A DNA stretch of 64,000 nucleotides from Episyrphus balteatus. Taxonomy: Eukaryota; Arthropoda; Insecta; Diptera; Syrphidae. Of the stretch, positions 35,046 to 44,697 are shown in pieces. The DNA is taken from the NCBI RefSeq assembly GCF_945859705.1, contig NC_079137.1:41489320-41553319 (forward strand), given 5' to 3'. Position 1 is the stretch's first letter, and each line of letters begins with the position of its first letter. The position numbers and the translations under genes were made by a program. The notes under the pieces are model-generated. The model ran no database searches. It worked only from the letters and a program-made list of their open reading frames with translations, and was not told the origin of the DNA.

Positions 35046-35493
35046 TTCTGCCGAAATAAAAAATTTTTCGAACCAATTGACCTGTTATGATATTAAGTTA
35101 ATCTACTTAATGATATAAAAAAATTGTTCTTTGCACAAATGTACAGTGCGGTTCACATGGTTAGACGCACCAATTTTCGTTTACATAAATTTCATGTTTT
35201 TTTGTGTGTGTGCAAGAATAACCAAAAAAATTGTATTTATTAGAATGGTTATTTAGTTCTTAATAGAAAAACAAAAAGAAATAGTGGGTGAGTGGAAGTT
35301 AACGGTACTTTTTAGTCCTTCTTGTCCGTGATGTAAGAAAAAGGGCAGCTTTTTTCGGTTCACATGATTAGACGCACACCTTAAATTAGTTAGTTTGGCG
35401 AGATCTATTGCACTGATTTGATTAAATTTGGAAGATTAAACATTAAGAAGTTAATTTTTAGTGATTTTCATTCAAAATCTGTTAAAAAAATTT

Positions 35494-35660
35494 CTGAGCG
35501 CGAAAGAATAAGGGATAAATGACGCGTTGGATTCCAAAGGTCTTTCCATTAGCCCCATTGCCAAAAAAATAGGATGAAGTGACTATTTCGAGAGAAATTA
35601 TTTAAAAAATAGTGCATCCTACGAAAAAAACTTCAAAGGAGGAACAATAGAAGCTTTAAC
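35494..35660 (+). pseudogene. Tc1-like transposase, N-terminal relic
   Basis: Reading plus, 35494-35520 gives ERERIRD-type residues and, after a one-base shift, 35542-35574 gives LSISPIAKKIG followed by a stop codon at 35575. This matches the start of the helix-turn-helix DNA-binding region of Tc1-like transposases (pattern: G-L-S-x-x-x-I-A-K-K-I-G). The same region is present inverted in the right arm near 36270-36350. Frameshift and stop show that it is dead. Confidence 0.65.
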
Positions 35661-35902
35661 ACCCCAGGAAAAATGAAAATTTATGAAAAAAGCGTCGAAA
35701 ACAGCTCTATCCCCGAGCAAAATTTAAGAAAAAGCTCGGCTAACGGGAAGAACATCAACTTTTCGGTGAATTTTTTTGAATGCTGAACATCCTAGATTAA
35801 AATTAAACCTAAGAATAGTTTTTAAAAAGCACAATTTGAAAGAAACAGCGGATGGAGATCGCACGTCTTCACAAAGCGTGGGAAACAAGTTTTTGATGTT
35901 TT

Positions 35903-36061
35903 TTTAAATTGGCGAAATGTGTTTTTTCTAATGAAAAAGAATTTAATTTGAATTGTTCTCATGGGTATTTCCACAACTTTCACGATTTTCACAAGGAGGA
36001 AAAGTTTTTGACACTTCAACATTCAAGAAAAGGAGGAGTAATGGTTTTGGGAGCCATTTAA
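35903..36061 (+). pseudogene. Tc1-like transposase, catalytic-region relic
   Basis: The plus frame at 35903-36058 reads FKLAKCVFSNEKEFNL, and further on GGVMVLGAI, then a stop at 36059. This is the conserved Tc1-like block around the first catalytic aspartate, normally F-S-D-E-K/S...G-G-G-S-V-M-V-W-G-A. The aspartate is replaced by Asn (AAT at 35930-35932), and Trp by Leu in the second motif. The later catalytic residues are absent because the inverted arm begins about 50 bp downstream. A broken remnant; no function expected. Confidence 0.75.
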
Positions 36062-36708
36062 TATTACATTCGATTTAGTTTTCGTTCCAAACCGCTCTTT
36101 TTTTCAAATGGCGTTTTTTAAAGACTATTTTTAAGTTTTATTTTAATCTAGGATGTTCAGCATTCAAAAAAATTCACCGAAAAGTTGATGTTAAAGCTTC
36201 TATTGTTCCTCCTTTGAAGTTTTTTTCGTAGGATGCACTATTTTTTAAATAATTTCTCTCGAAATAGTCACTTCATCCTATTTTTTTGGCAATGGGGCTA
36301 ATGGAAAGACCTTTGGAATCCAACGCGTCATTTATCCCTTATTCTTTCGCGCTCAGAAATTTTTTTAACAGATTTTGAATGAAAATCACTAAAAATTAAC
36401 TTCTTAATGTTTAATCTTCCAAATTTAATCAAATCAGTGCAATAGATCTCGCCAAACTAACTAATTTAAGGTGTGCGTCTAATCATGTGAACCCAAAAAA
36501 GCTGCCCTTTTTCTTACATCACGGACAAGAAGGACTAAAAAGTACCGTTAACTTCCACTCACCCACTATTTCTTTTTGTTTTTCTATTAAGAACTAAATA
36601 ACCATTCTAATAAATACAATTTTTTTGGTTATTCTTGCACACACACAAAAAAACATGAAATTTATGTAAACGAAAATTGGTGCGTCTAACCATGTGAACC
36701 GCACTGTA

Positions 36709-38742
36709 TATGTACGAAGAAATAAAATCAGTTGGTAGGTATGTACTTATGCACCTACCCTATCAAAGGTCAACAAATTTTGGATAGATTTGCATTTTAC
36801 TCGCTTAAACTCGGCTTCATTTCTAAGATGCATGTAGCATGGACATAACAAGGATATAAACAAAAAATAAAATAAGATAATAATTTACATATAGCTTTTT
36901 AATAAAACTGTCATACATTATACCTACATCAAAAATGTATATGATTTCAGGAACACTTCATTTTTTTCCAATTTTTAGACGCTTAATTCCATCAGAAGTA
37001 ATTTGAAATATGTTAAGAATGACGTAAATGTGTACTTTCATACAAAAGACCCTTTTCTTTCTATTTATTGAAGGTTTATATTATTTTTAAACTTAGCTCT
37101 GAAAAAGCCTACTTAAAACTTAGCGAAACGTAATTTTCTTGAAAGCAATAGCCTTCATATTGAAAGAGTCTTGTAACCAGTAATTTATTTTAATTCAACT
37201 AAGTACCTTATATCTTGTATATTTTAAACTCTATACAATGCGCAAACCTAATTTTAAAGTTTTATTTTGTCAAATCCTCGATCCAATTAACAAACCAACG
37301 CTTTCACATTATTTCTATTAAAATTTGGCTTTTGTTCGTAAACAAAAAAAAAAAAAAAATATAAATATAAAAACCTACACTTAACATGTTTTTTCTTATT
37401 ATAAATATTATAAGATATTTTTCTCTCTCTTGTCATTCCCATTTAATATTGACTCTCATCATATTTTCATCATAATGAATAACCAACCTAGTATTAATGT
37501 CCTTGAACTACACTCAGCATCAGGATGGGGCTTTCATCATCATACACAGAAATTTTTCTCTAGCTAAAACAGAAAAAAATTTTTCATCTCTTATCTTCAA
37601 ATGAAATCAAAGGCAATTCCCCAAAGGCAAGAAGCTTTAGAGCTCGTTTCGCTTTTAAACACAAAAATTTGTGTCACAAGGACAATAATAACGCATACTC
37701 TTGCAATTTTGCAATGACGATGGTAAGATTTTTTTGTATAAAAATGTTGACAAAAAAAAATACACCTTAATTCCCACTTGCACCAGGCCAGGATGATGAT
37801 GACTACGACTATGACGACGACGATGACGACGCTTCTCATTCTCAATTTTTTTCTAAAAGCCAAAACCATCATATTCCAACATTATATTATTGTGCACACA
37901 CACAAAAGAGATGTGTGTAGCTTTAGCATGGCATAGTTTTGGTTTTCAATTCGAATGAATAGCGGTTAAATTATGGTGTGAATACCGTACAAATTGTGGT
38001 CTCATTTTATCCTTTCTTATACTCTATTCCCCTATATATGCATTGAGATGGAGGTTACCCGCCGCATAATAGAGATGACAATCTGCAGATTGTGTTGGTT
38101 TTTTTTTTTTTTGTATCTTTCATTTTTTCATATTTTCCCAAGTTTCTTATTTTTTCTTTTTTTTCTCCGTATGGAGGTGAATATAGGAAATGAGTAGGTA
38201 TAGAAAAAAGCTATATCGGCATATGACACTATATACACGATACACCTCAGAACAATAACGAAGCCTTGAGAAAGTGGCATGTAGAATAGATCTTCATAAA
38301 TATTTCGTTGACTATACAGAAATTGGTATAGAAATATGAAAATGAATTCATTTATTTTATTATTTTTTTTTTTTTTCAATTTACCTATTCTGTCAGATCA
38401 TGTTTTGTTTAACAAAATTTGTTGAATTAAGTGCATTTATACGAGAGAACAATGGAATTTAAGAGCATTGTTGTGTGAGCTAAAAAGTAAAAAAAAAATA
38501 TTGTGTGTATCATACATTTTGTATATAACTGCTTTTTTGGTAATATCTCTAGGTTTTACATATCTCGGGCAATATGAAAAACATCGGAAAGATTTAAACA
38601 GGTCTTGAAAGAAGAAAGTTCTTTTAGAAACTGTTACTAAATATGTGTAAACAAATTTCCTTTAAAAGAATAAGGTCCGAAGTAGTAAAAAAAAAAGTTT
38701 TTTTTTTTTTGCATTTTGTTAATGTTAATTTTGGTAATGTTT
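36709..38742. other. AT-rich stretch and a small complex island, no gene
   Basis: 37.4-38.3 kb is more complex, with a (GAT/GAC)n tract at about 37790-37832. The minus frame 37597-37872 includes a hydrophobic V/I-rich stretch that is simply the translation of that tract. No gene supported. Confidence 0.35.
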
Positions 38743-38853
38743 CAAAAACAGGAGCTAATCAATTTTTTCTGACTTCGGATTCGAGTTCAGCACATCGAAA
38801 ACCTTCAGAAATGTATATTTTTGTTTTGGCAACAAAACCCTTGTAAATCAGTG
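38743..38853 (+). repeat. Decayed right end related to the GGTCGGCAA family
   Basis: Words TTTCAAAAACAGGAGCTAAT, TGACTTCGGATTCGAGTTCAGC and a final AATCAGTGTAA follow the order seen at 7495-7607 and 50455-50567. Only the right end is visible. Confidence 0.45.
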
Positions 38854-39046
38854 TAATGTTAACTATAGAATTAATGAGCCTCTTAATATTATGTGCATGG
38901 ACTTTAATAAATACTATCAAAGCATTGATTTTAATTTATCAAAAAATATTTTAAAAGGCAAAACTATTGAATTGTTAATTATAATTTCTTAAATTTTGTA
39001 AAATAATTATTGTTACTATTTTAAACAACTTAGACACTTAGTCTGT

Positions 39047-39051
<5 letters not shown>

Positions 39052-39088
<37 letters not shown>

Positions 39089-39112
39089 ATATACAAATAA
39101 ATAAATAAATGC
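39052..39112. repeat. (AAAT)n microsatellite
   Basis: About fifteen AAAT units with one interruption (ATACAAAT near 39090). Confidence 0.9.
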
Positions 39113-39190
39113 ACAGTGGTGTTAGTAAAAAAGGGTTAAATCTGCCAAAAAATCCAGATCTGGAAAATTGATCTGAGATCAAATAAAATA

Positions 39191-39431
39191 TATAGGTTAA
39201 AAAATTAAAAATACGCTTTTATCAGGCACTAAAAACTATAAGATAATTTAATTAATTTATTGGAAATGTTAAGATCAAAAAGCGTCGAGCGCTTTGTTCA
39301 AACTTTATAAAAGTACACACAACAAAAATGCGCTCTACGCTTTTTGATCTTACCATTTCCAATAAGTCAATTAAATTATTTTATAGTTTTTAGTGCCTGA
39401 TAAAAGTGTATTTTTAGTTTTTTAAACTATA
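39191..39431. repeat. Long hairpin, ~102-bp arms
   Basis: Arms at 39191-39292 and 39330-39431 are almost perfect complements around a ~37-bp loop. Shared words include CTTTTATCAGGCACTAAAAA and GATCAAAAAGCGT. No terminal duplication was noticed. It could be a small foldback element or a source of hairpin RNA. Confidence 0.8.
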
Positions 39432-39467
39432 TATTTAATTTTTTTAGTTTTAAGTCTTATCATGATT

Positions 39468-41110
39468 GAAAGTAGGTTAATTTTGACTTGGCTTGTGTAA
39501 GCCCCCAAAGCCCCTTCCCAGAGTACAGACAGATAAAATATTGTGTAGTCATCTGAGCTATGTATATATGTATACAGGGTGTCCCAAAAGTAATGGATCA
39601 AACGAAATATGCTGAAAGGCCAACTTTAGGGCACTCAGAATTTGGTAACTTGTTCATTCCCAATCCTTACGGTTTTCGATTTAATGCAGTTTTTGTGAAA
39701 TTTCGAAAATCCCCGACTTTTCAACAGTATTTTGCTTCCTCTGCTCATAATTGATTTTTGTGTAGGTTTATTAATTTAAAAACTTGCCGTGTTATTGCAG
39801 TTTTCAAAAATGAATACAAATTTCCAAAGTTGAACTAGAACGAAAGATATTACAATTTGAATGCAAAAGGGATTTTCAGAGCAAAATAACAACCAAAAAT
39901 CGACACTTTTATTCAAAAAGAAATAAACAAACAACAGTCGAGAAAATGTGTTTATTTTTCTTTGTTATTTTTCTCTGAAAAGCTCTGTTTTGTTACATTA
40001 AAATTGTAATATCTTTCGTTCTAGTTTTAAGATTGGAAATTTGTATACATTTTTGAAAACTGCAATAACACGACAAGTTTTTAAAATAATAAACCTGTGT
40101 CACACCTTACACATTTTTCTTAGGGTGTTGCTCTGAAATAAAAGTTAGAAATTGAGTTTTTATAAAACCTATAACTGTTAATTAAATTGCAGCAAAATGG
40201 CGTATGAAATAAAAAATATTTTGATTTAATTATTTCTTATTATAAGGCAATATTTTAGTGAAAGAATTGTAAAAAACAAAAATCAATTATGAGCGGAATA
40301 AGCAAAATACTGGTGAAAAGTCGGGGGTTTTCGAAATTTCACAAAAACTGCATTAAATCGAAAACCGTAAGGATTTGGGATGAATAAGTTACCAAATTCT
40401 GAGAGCCCTAAAGTTGGCCTTTCAGCATATTTCGTTTGATTAATTACTTTTGGGACACCCTGTAGGTATAAAGTTTCAGTTCGTTTCAGTTCGATACGAT
40501 AATTGGAAGTAGGCTAAAATTGATTTGAGGTGTTTAGACCCTTCAATGCCCCTGCCCAGGATCCGGACCACCAAAATATTGTATTGTCATCCGAACTACA
40601 TATATGTAGGTATAGGTACGAAGTTTCAGTTCGACACGATAATTGAAAGTGGGTAAAAGTTTAGTTCCAAGATTTTATTACATTGTTAGTTAGTTAGTTA
40701 CAAGCGAAGCTAATAAAAGCGTATTAAAAATAAATAAATTTGTATAGGTTATTCATTTACTTTTACTTTGATTACTTTTGACTCAAAACTCAAGATTACA
40801 TCAGTTTATTTTAAGATGTAGAAATAATATAATTTATAGGTTGAGTAAAGTAAAGTTTTAGAAAAACAGAATATAATTAATAATAATTCAATTATGTACA
40901 TTGATTAAAAATGATTTTGGGTATTTCGACCCCGCATTGCCCTTTCCCTGTGCCTGGATCATCAAAATATTGTGTTGCCATTCAAGCTACATGCATATAC
41001 AAACTTTAAATACGATACGATAAATTGGAGCTGAGTCAAAATTGAGTTCCAAAATTTTATAACATCGCTAATTTGTTAATTTTTTATTTACAAGTGAAGG
41101 TAATAAATGC
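39468..41110 (+). repeat. Three copies of a CCCCTGCCCAGGATC repeat unit
   Basis: A unit containing CCCTTCAATGCCCCTGCCCAG, ACCACCAAAATATTGT, GTCATCCGAACTAC, ACGAAGTTTCAGTTCG and CACGATAATTGAAAGTGGG occurs at about 40525-40660. Diverged forms are at 40920-41065 and at 39470-39572 continuing at 40465-40515. The first unit is split by the MITE at 39575-40462. Two units end with AGTTACAAGCGAAGCTAATA then AAAGCGTATTAAA-type tails; a similar tail is at 57860-57882. The tails resemble the 3' ends of retroelement copies; this is inference. Confidence 0.6.
39575..40462. mobile_element. MITE with CAGGGTGTCCCAAAAGTAAT ends
   Basis: The terminal inverted repeat CAGGGTGTCCCAAAAGTAAT is perfect for its first 20 bases, and the arms continue imperfectly for more than 150 bp (GCTGAAAGGCCAACTTTAGG, GATTTAATGCAGTTTTTGTG). 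The element is 888 bp long with TA on both sides (39573-39574, 40463-40464). A second internal inverted pair (GAACGAAAGATATTACAATTT / AATTGTAATATCTTTCGTTC) lies at 39837-40022. It is non-coding and inserted into the older repeat at 39468-40515. Confidence 0.88.
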
Positions 41111-44045
41111 GTATTTAATAAAAAAAAAATCCGACTTTTAAAACTTTTTTCATGTGTACCTAACTTCTAATAGCCCGTGTTTTTTGGTGTTATCCCAGCC
41201 TCATCGTGACTGTTATCCCAGTTGAAATGTAATATCATTCAAAGCTGAAAGAGCATGTAGTTCTCAAAACTGCTGTAACAGTTATAATTGCAAAAATATC
41301 TGTATTAAATGGTCTAATAAATAAGTCGATAGAGGAAAAAAAGTTACGCATACACCCCAGTGACCCATGTACAAAAAGTTTTTAAAGATTAAAGATTATT
41401 TGCATACAATGTGATAAACCTAAAATGTGAACGTAAAGTGTAAACAAAGCCAGTACTGTATTCGAACAGATGGAGTCGATTTCTCCCGGCTTAGACGCCT
41501 ACTGTTTTAGTAGAAATAGTTATTTAAAAAAAATTCCGGTGGTAAACAATATTCATGCATTTTTGTTTAATATTTTCCAATTACTTTTCCGAAAGAAATT
41601 ATTTTTTCCTTTCAAAGAAAAAAAAAATAGTCATCCGTCAAGTGACACTCGTCATTTAATTTTGATAGCCCTGCGGTCTAGCTTTTACCATCACTTAGCT
41701 GATTTCATCAATTTCCTTGAGAAAAAAAAAAATATTTTCAAGTGTTTTTATTTTTTTGTATACCTACTTCTTTACCCAGTTAAGCGTGAAAGTTTTTTAT
41801 TTCTTGTACTTTTAAGTTTCGTATTTTGTTTTAATGTTCTCCTCCTCCTCCTTCATTTTTTCTTATATTCTTTTAATGGACTTTTATGTGCCATTTTTTG
41901 TGGACACTATCCTTTTCGTCTTTCATCTTGGACTTGGAACAAAACTTGACTTCCTTGATGGACTATAAATAAACTGTAAGAATTATTCAAGTTTCATTAT
42001 TATTTTTTTTTTTTTTTCTTCTTTTTTTGATTACTTCATGCTCTTAACTTTTTACTTGGCTTCTGCTGCTAATTGTCGGAAGTAATTTAGTTTTCAACTT
42101 CGTCTTTTTTTTTATTTTTTTTTTTCGTGTTTTAATTATTTTTTATCCACTTTCTTAGTTTATTGAGTATGCATTACATTTTTTTTTATTTTCAACGATC
42201 TTACTTTAGGTAAGCTGAAATTTAAATGAACATTCTTCTCAAAATAAAAGTGAAAAAATTAAATTTTTTAAAATGATTAAGATTCAAATTAAAAATAAAA
42301 TTAAATTATTATTTGATATGAATATTCCAAGAGCAAGCTGAGAACTGATCAACTTAATACAGATTTACATACACCTTTAACCACAAAAAGACCTGCAAAT
42401 TATAAACCAAATTTCTGCTTTTATAGAGTCGTTGTCTTTTAAAAGAAGCCTGATAAAAACATAACACTGCACTTCTTTGGTTTCTGCCAATATTTAAGAG
42501 ATATACAAAAACCCGCCATCATAATAATTACCCAATCCTTTATCACTTCCTTTTGCTTTAATTTTTTATTACTACCAAACCACAACAAGCTGTCTTTACC
42601 ACACCATCCATAGCAGACAATAAACACCAACACCGTGGAAGTGACTATCACCTCCACCCACTTTCCCTGTCCCTTCTTAAAACAACGATGTATAGTTTCA
42701 AAAATATCCTCGAGCAAGGATATTTTTTGGAAGTCTGCCATCGTTGTAATTTATAATTTAACTTGTTATATCACCATTTATATGAATATAATATGTATAG
42801 GTTTGTATGTCACCCACCCACCAACACACACACACACATACCCAATTAAGATAAGGACTTTGGAAGCTCTTCTCATGAAACCAACACCCGCTCGCCGACC
42901 CGGACCCGGATGTGGTTTTATTGTGTGTGCGATCTTACGCGCGCGCCAAAAAACCGTATTGCAATTACTCACCTTGTAAAATTTTGTTGCAAAATTTATT
43001 GCGAAAAATATCTAAAAGCAATGGAGGCAAAAATGTCCTGATACAAAACGAGTATACTCTACTATACCATCCACACAGAGTGTTTGTTCATAATAATTGT
43101 CCTTTTACAATGAAGGCAGAGAAGCAAAAAGAGAGAGTCTATATGAAAAAGGATGAAGGTTCATTTATCGAGACGGAAAAAGTTCGCCGGCAATGAACCA
43201 GGACGATAAGTAAGGATATTATTTTTTTTTGCCAGAATGTTTGCTTGCATTTTGTCTCTTTTAAAGGAACAAAAAAAAAAGAGGATATTATAAAATTTGG
43301 TATTGGTAGTGTGAAAGTGAGCGTGCCAAATACCGTTATAACGATATTAATTGGAAGCTTAAATTGCACAGAATGCATTTTGTTTAAAGCTTATACAAGT
43401 TGAAATTTACCAAAAAAAAAAAAAAAAAAATAAGAAACAAAAAATTAATCTTTGAACGGAAGTTTCCCTTTTCCAGAAAATAATTATAATAATGAAGAAT
43501 GCTATTGAGTTGGTTCACCGTCAAAAGACTTAAGATTCTTAAAAGAGGGAAAAACTATGGAATTATTCGAAGCTATATGTATGTTCAACGAGGTTGTTCT
43601 GGAATGTTCTAAAAAGAAAAATACAGCTTTTTTCTGTTCATTGAGGTTTTTCTGTTCTGAACTGTTCTACCTAGTTTTCTGTTCATTGATGCTATCTGTC
43701 AAATGTGATATTTGTTGTCTTCTGTTCTTATGTTGTCTCCTGCCCTGTTCTGATCTAACTATTAACTTTGCGGCGGAATAACAAAAACTGAATTTTAGTA
43801 ATTATAGGATAGCTAATATGCTAAATGCTAATTTTTTGAGCAAACCAGAGAGTTATTAAATTTTTCGCCATAAGAAATCTGAGGTAAGCAGACAAAATCT
43901 AAATTTCTAGCTTTTTAAATGCTTTTCAATTCCATAAACTTCGTTTTTTTTCACAATTTTAATTTTTTAGCTGCACACCAAGTCATTTTTTATTTCAATT
44001 TGAAGTTTAAAAAGTAAGGGACGTTAACAATTTCCTCTTTAATAA
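41111..44045. other. Complex island, no recognisable gene
   Basis: 41.4-43.4 kb has higher complexity. Plus frame 41470-41949 (159 codons) is Phe/Leu/Lys-rich from T and A tracts. Minus 42439-42741 and plus 42635-42979 overlap on opposite strands without any domain. An (AC)n tract lies at about 42823-42840. Confidence 0.35.
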
Positions 44046-44230
44046 TCATTTTTATTAAAAAACAAAACCGACTATGGATCTAAAGTTGTATGGTTTTCAC
44101 ATGGATTCTATAGTCAGAACAGGACGTATTTAAATGAGGCACACTGCAGGCACCAGCTTTCGAATACAAAAAGAATTATCAAAATTGGTTCACCCAGTCA
44201 AAAGTTATGAGGAAGTTGGTTAAAAAATGA
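44046..44230 (-). repeat. Dispersed repeat, copy B
   Basis: The inverted relative of 4870-5050: AAAACCGACTATGGATC, TGCAGGCACCAGCTTTCGAA and CACCCAGTCAAAAGTTATGAGG appear in the complementary order. Confidence 0.65.
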
Positions 44231-44508
44231 TGAAAAACCACCGTAAAATTGATAATTCAAAATTGATACCTGATGATTTTGATATTACAAATGTAGTTTT
44301 AACATTATATAGGTATCTGTTAAATCGACGTTGAAATTTCAAAATATTTTTACATTAAAATTGTAGAAGTGAAGTGAATTTAATTAACATGAGCAATGTC
44401 AAAAACATACAAATATTTAAATTTTATGTTAACGCTATTTTTAGTGATATTAATTCTTACGATAAATTGATAAAGCTTTCATTATCAAGAAAAAGTGGAT
44501 ATCAGCTA

Positions 44509-44518
44509 AGCTGTTTGG
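44509..44518. repeat. Target-site duplication, left copy
   Basis: AGCTGTTTGG, identical to 49892-49901 on the other side of the LINE. Confidence 0.9.
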
Positions 44519-44537
44519 TAGGTAGGTAGGTAGGTAG
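44519..44537 (-). repeat. Simple-repeat 3' tail of the LINE
   Basis: (CTAC)n on the minus strand, four and a half units, directly abutting the left copy of the target duplication. Tails of short tandem repeats instead of poly(A) are known for several insect LINE groups. Confidence 0.85.
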
Positions 44538-44697
44538 AGATGGCGGTCAAGGCAAACCATGTTTGATTGACCCAATTAGCGCAGGATGCGCCGTTTTGAT
44601 ACCAAAACTTATGAAACCTGTGAGTGATAATTGGATTTATTTGAAATACATTTTTTAATTGGTTTTTAAAAAAGGGAAAAACAAGTGTTAGGCAGTC

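Larger units (their letters stand above)
35144..36706. mobile_element. Tc1-like foldback element
   Basis: A 1,563-bp element flanked by TA and starting CAGTGCGGTTCACATGGTTA, with the complement at its right end; CAGTG ends plus TA duplication are typical of Tc1-like transposons. The inverted arms are exceptional: left 35144-35830 and right about 36113-36706 are nearly identical, and the right arm lacks about 95 bp (the counterpart of roughly 35660-35752). The arms include the transposase N-terminal coding part, so the first half of a Tc1-like gene appears duplicated in inverse at the other end. The unique middle (35831-36112) still shows a piece of the catalytic region. It cannot make a working enzyme. 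Confidence 0.88.

Noticed and set aside
37597..37872. Minus-strand frame with a V/I-rich segment suggesting a membrane helix
   Set aside because: The segment is the translation of the (GAT/GAC)n tract.
41470..41949. 159-codon plus-strand open frame with hydrophobic stretches
   Set aside because: Phe/Leu-rich from T tracts; no conserved motif or credible membrane-protein pattern.
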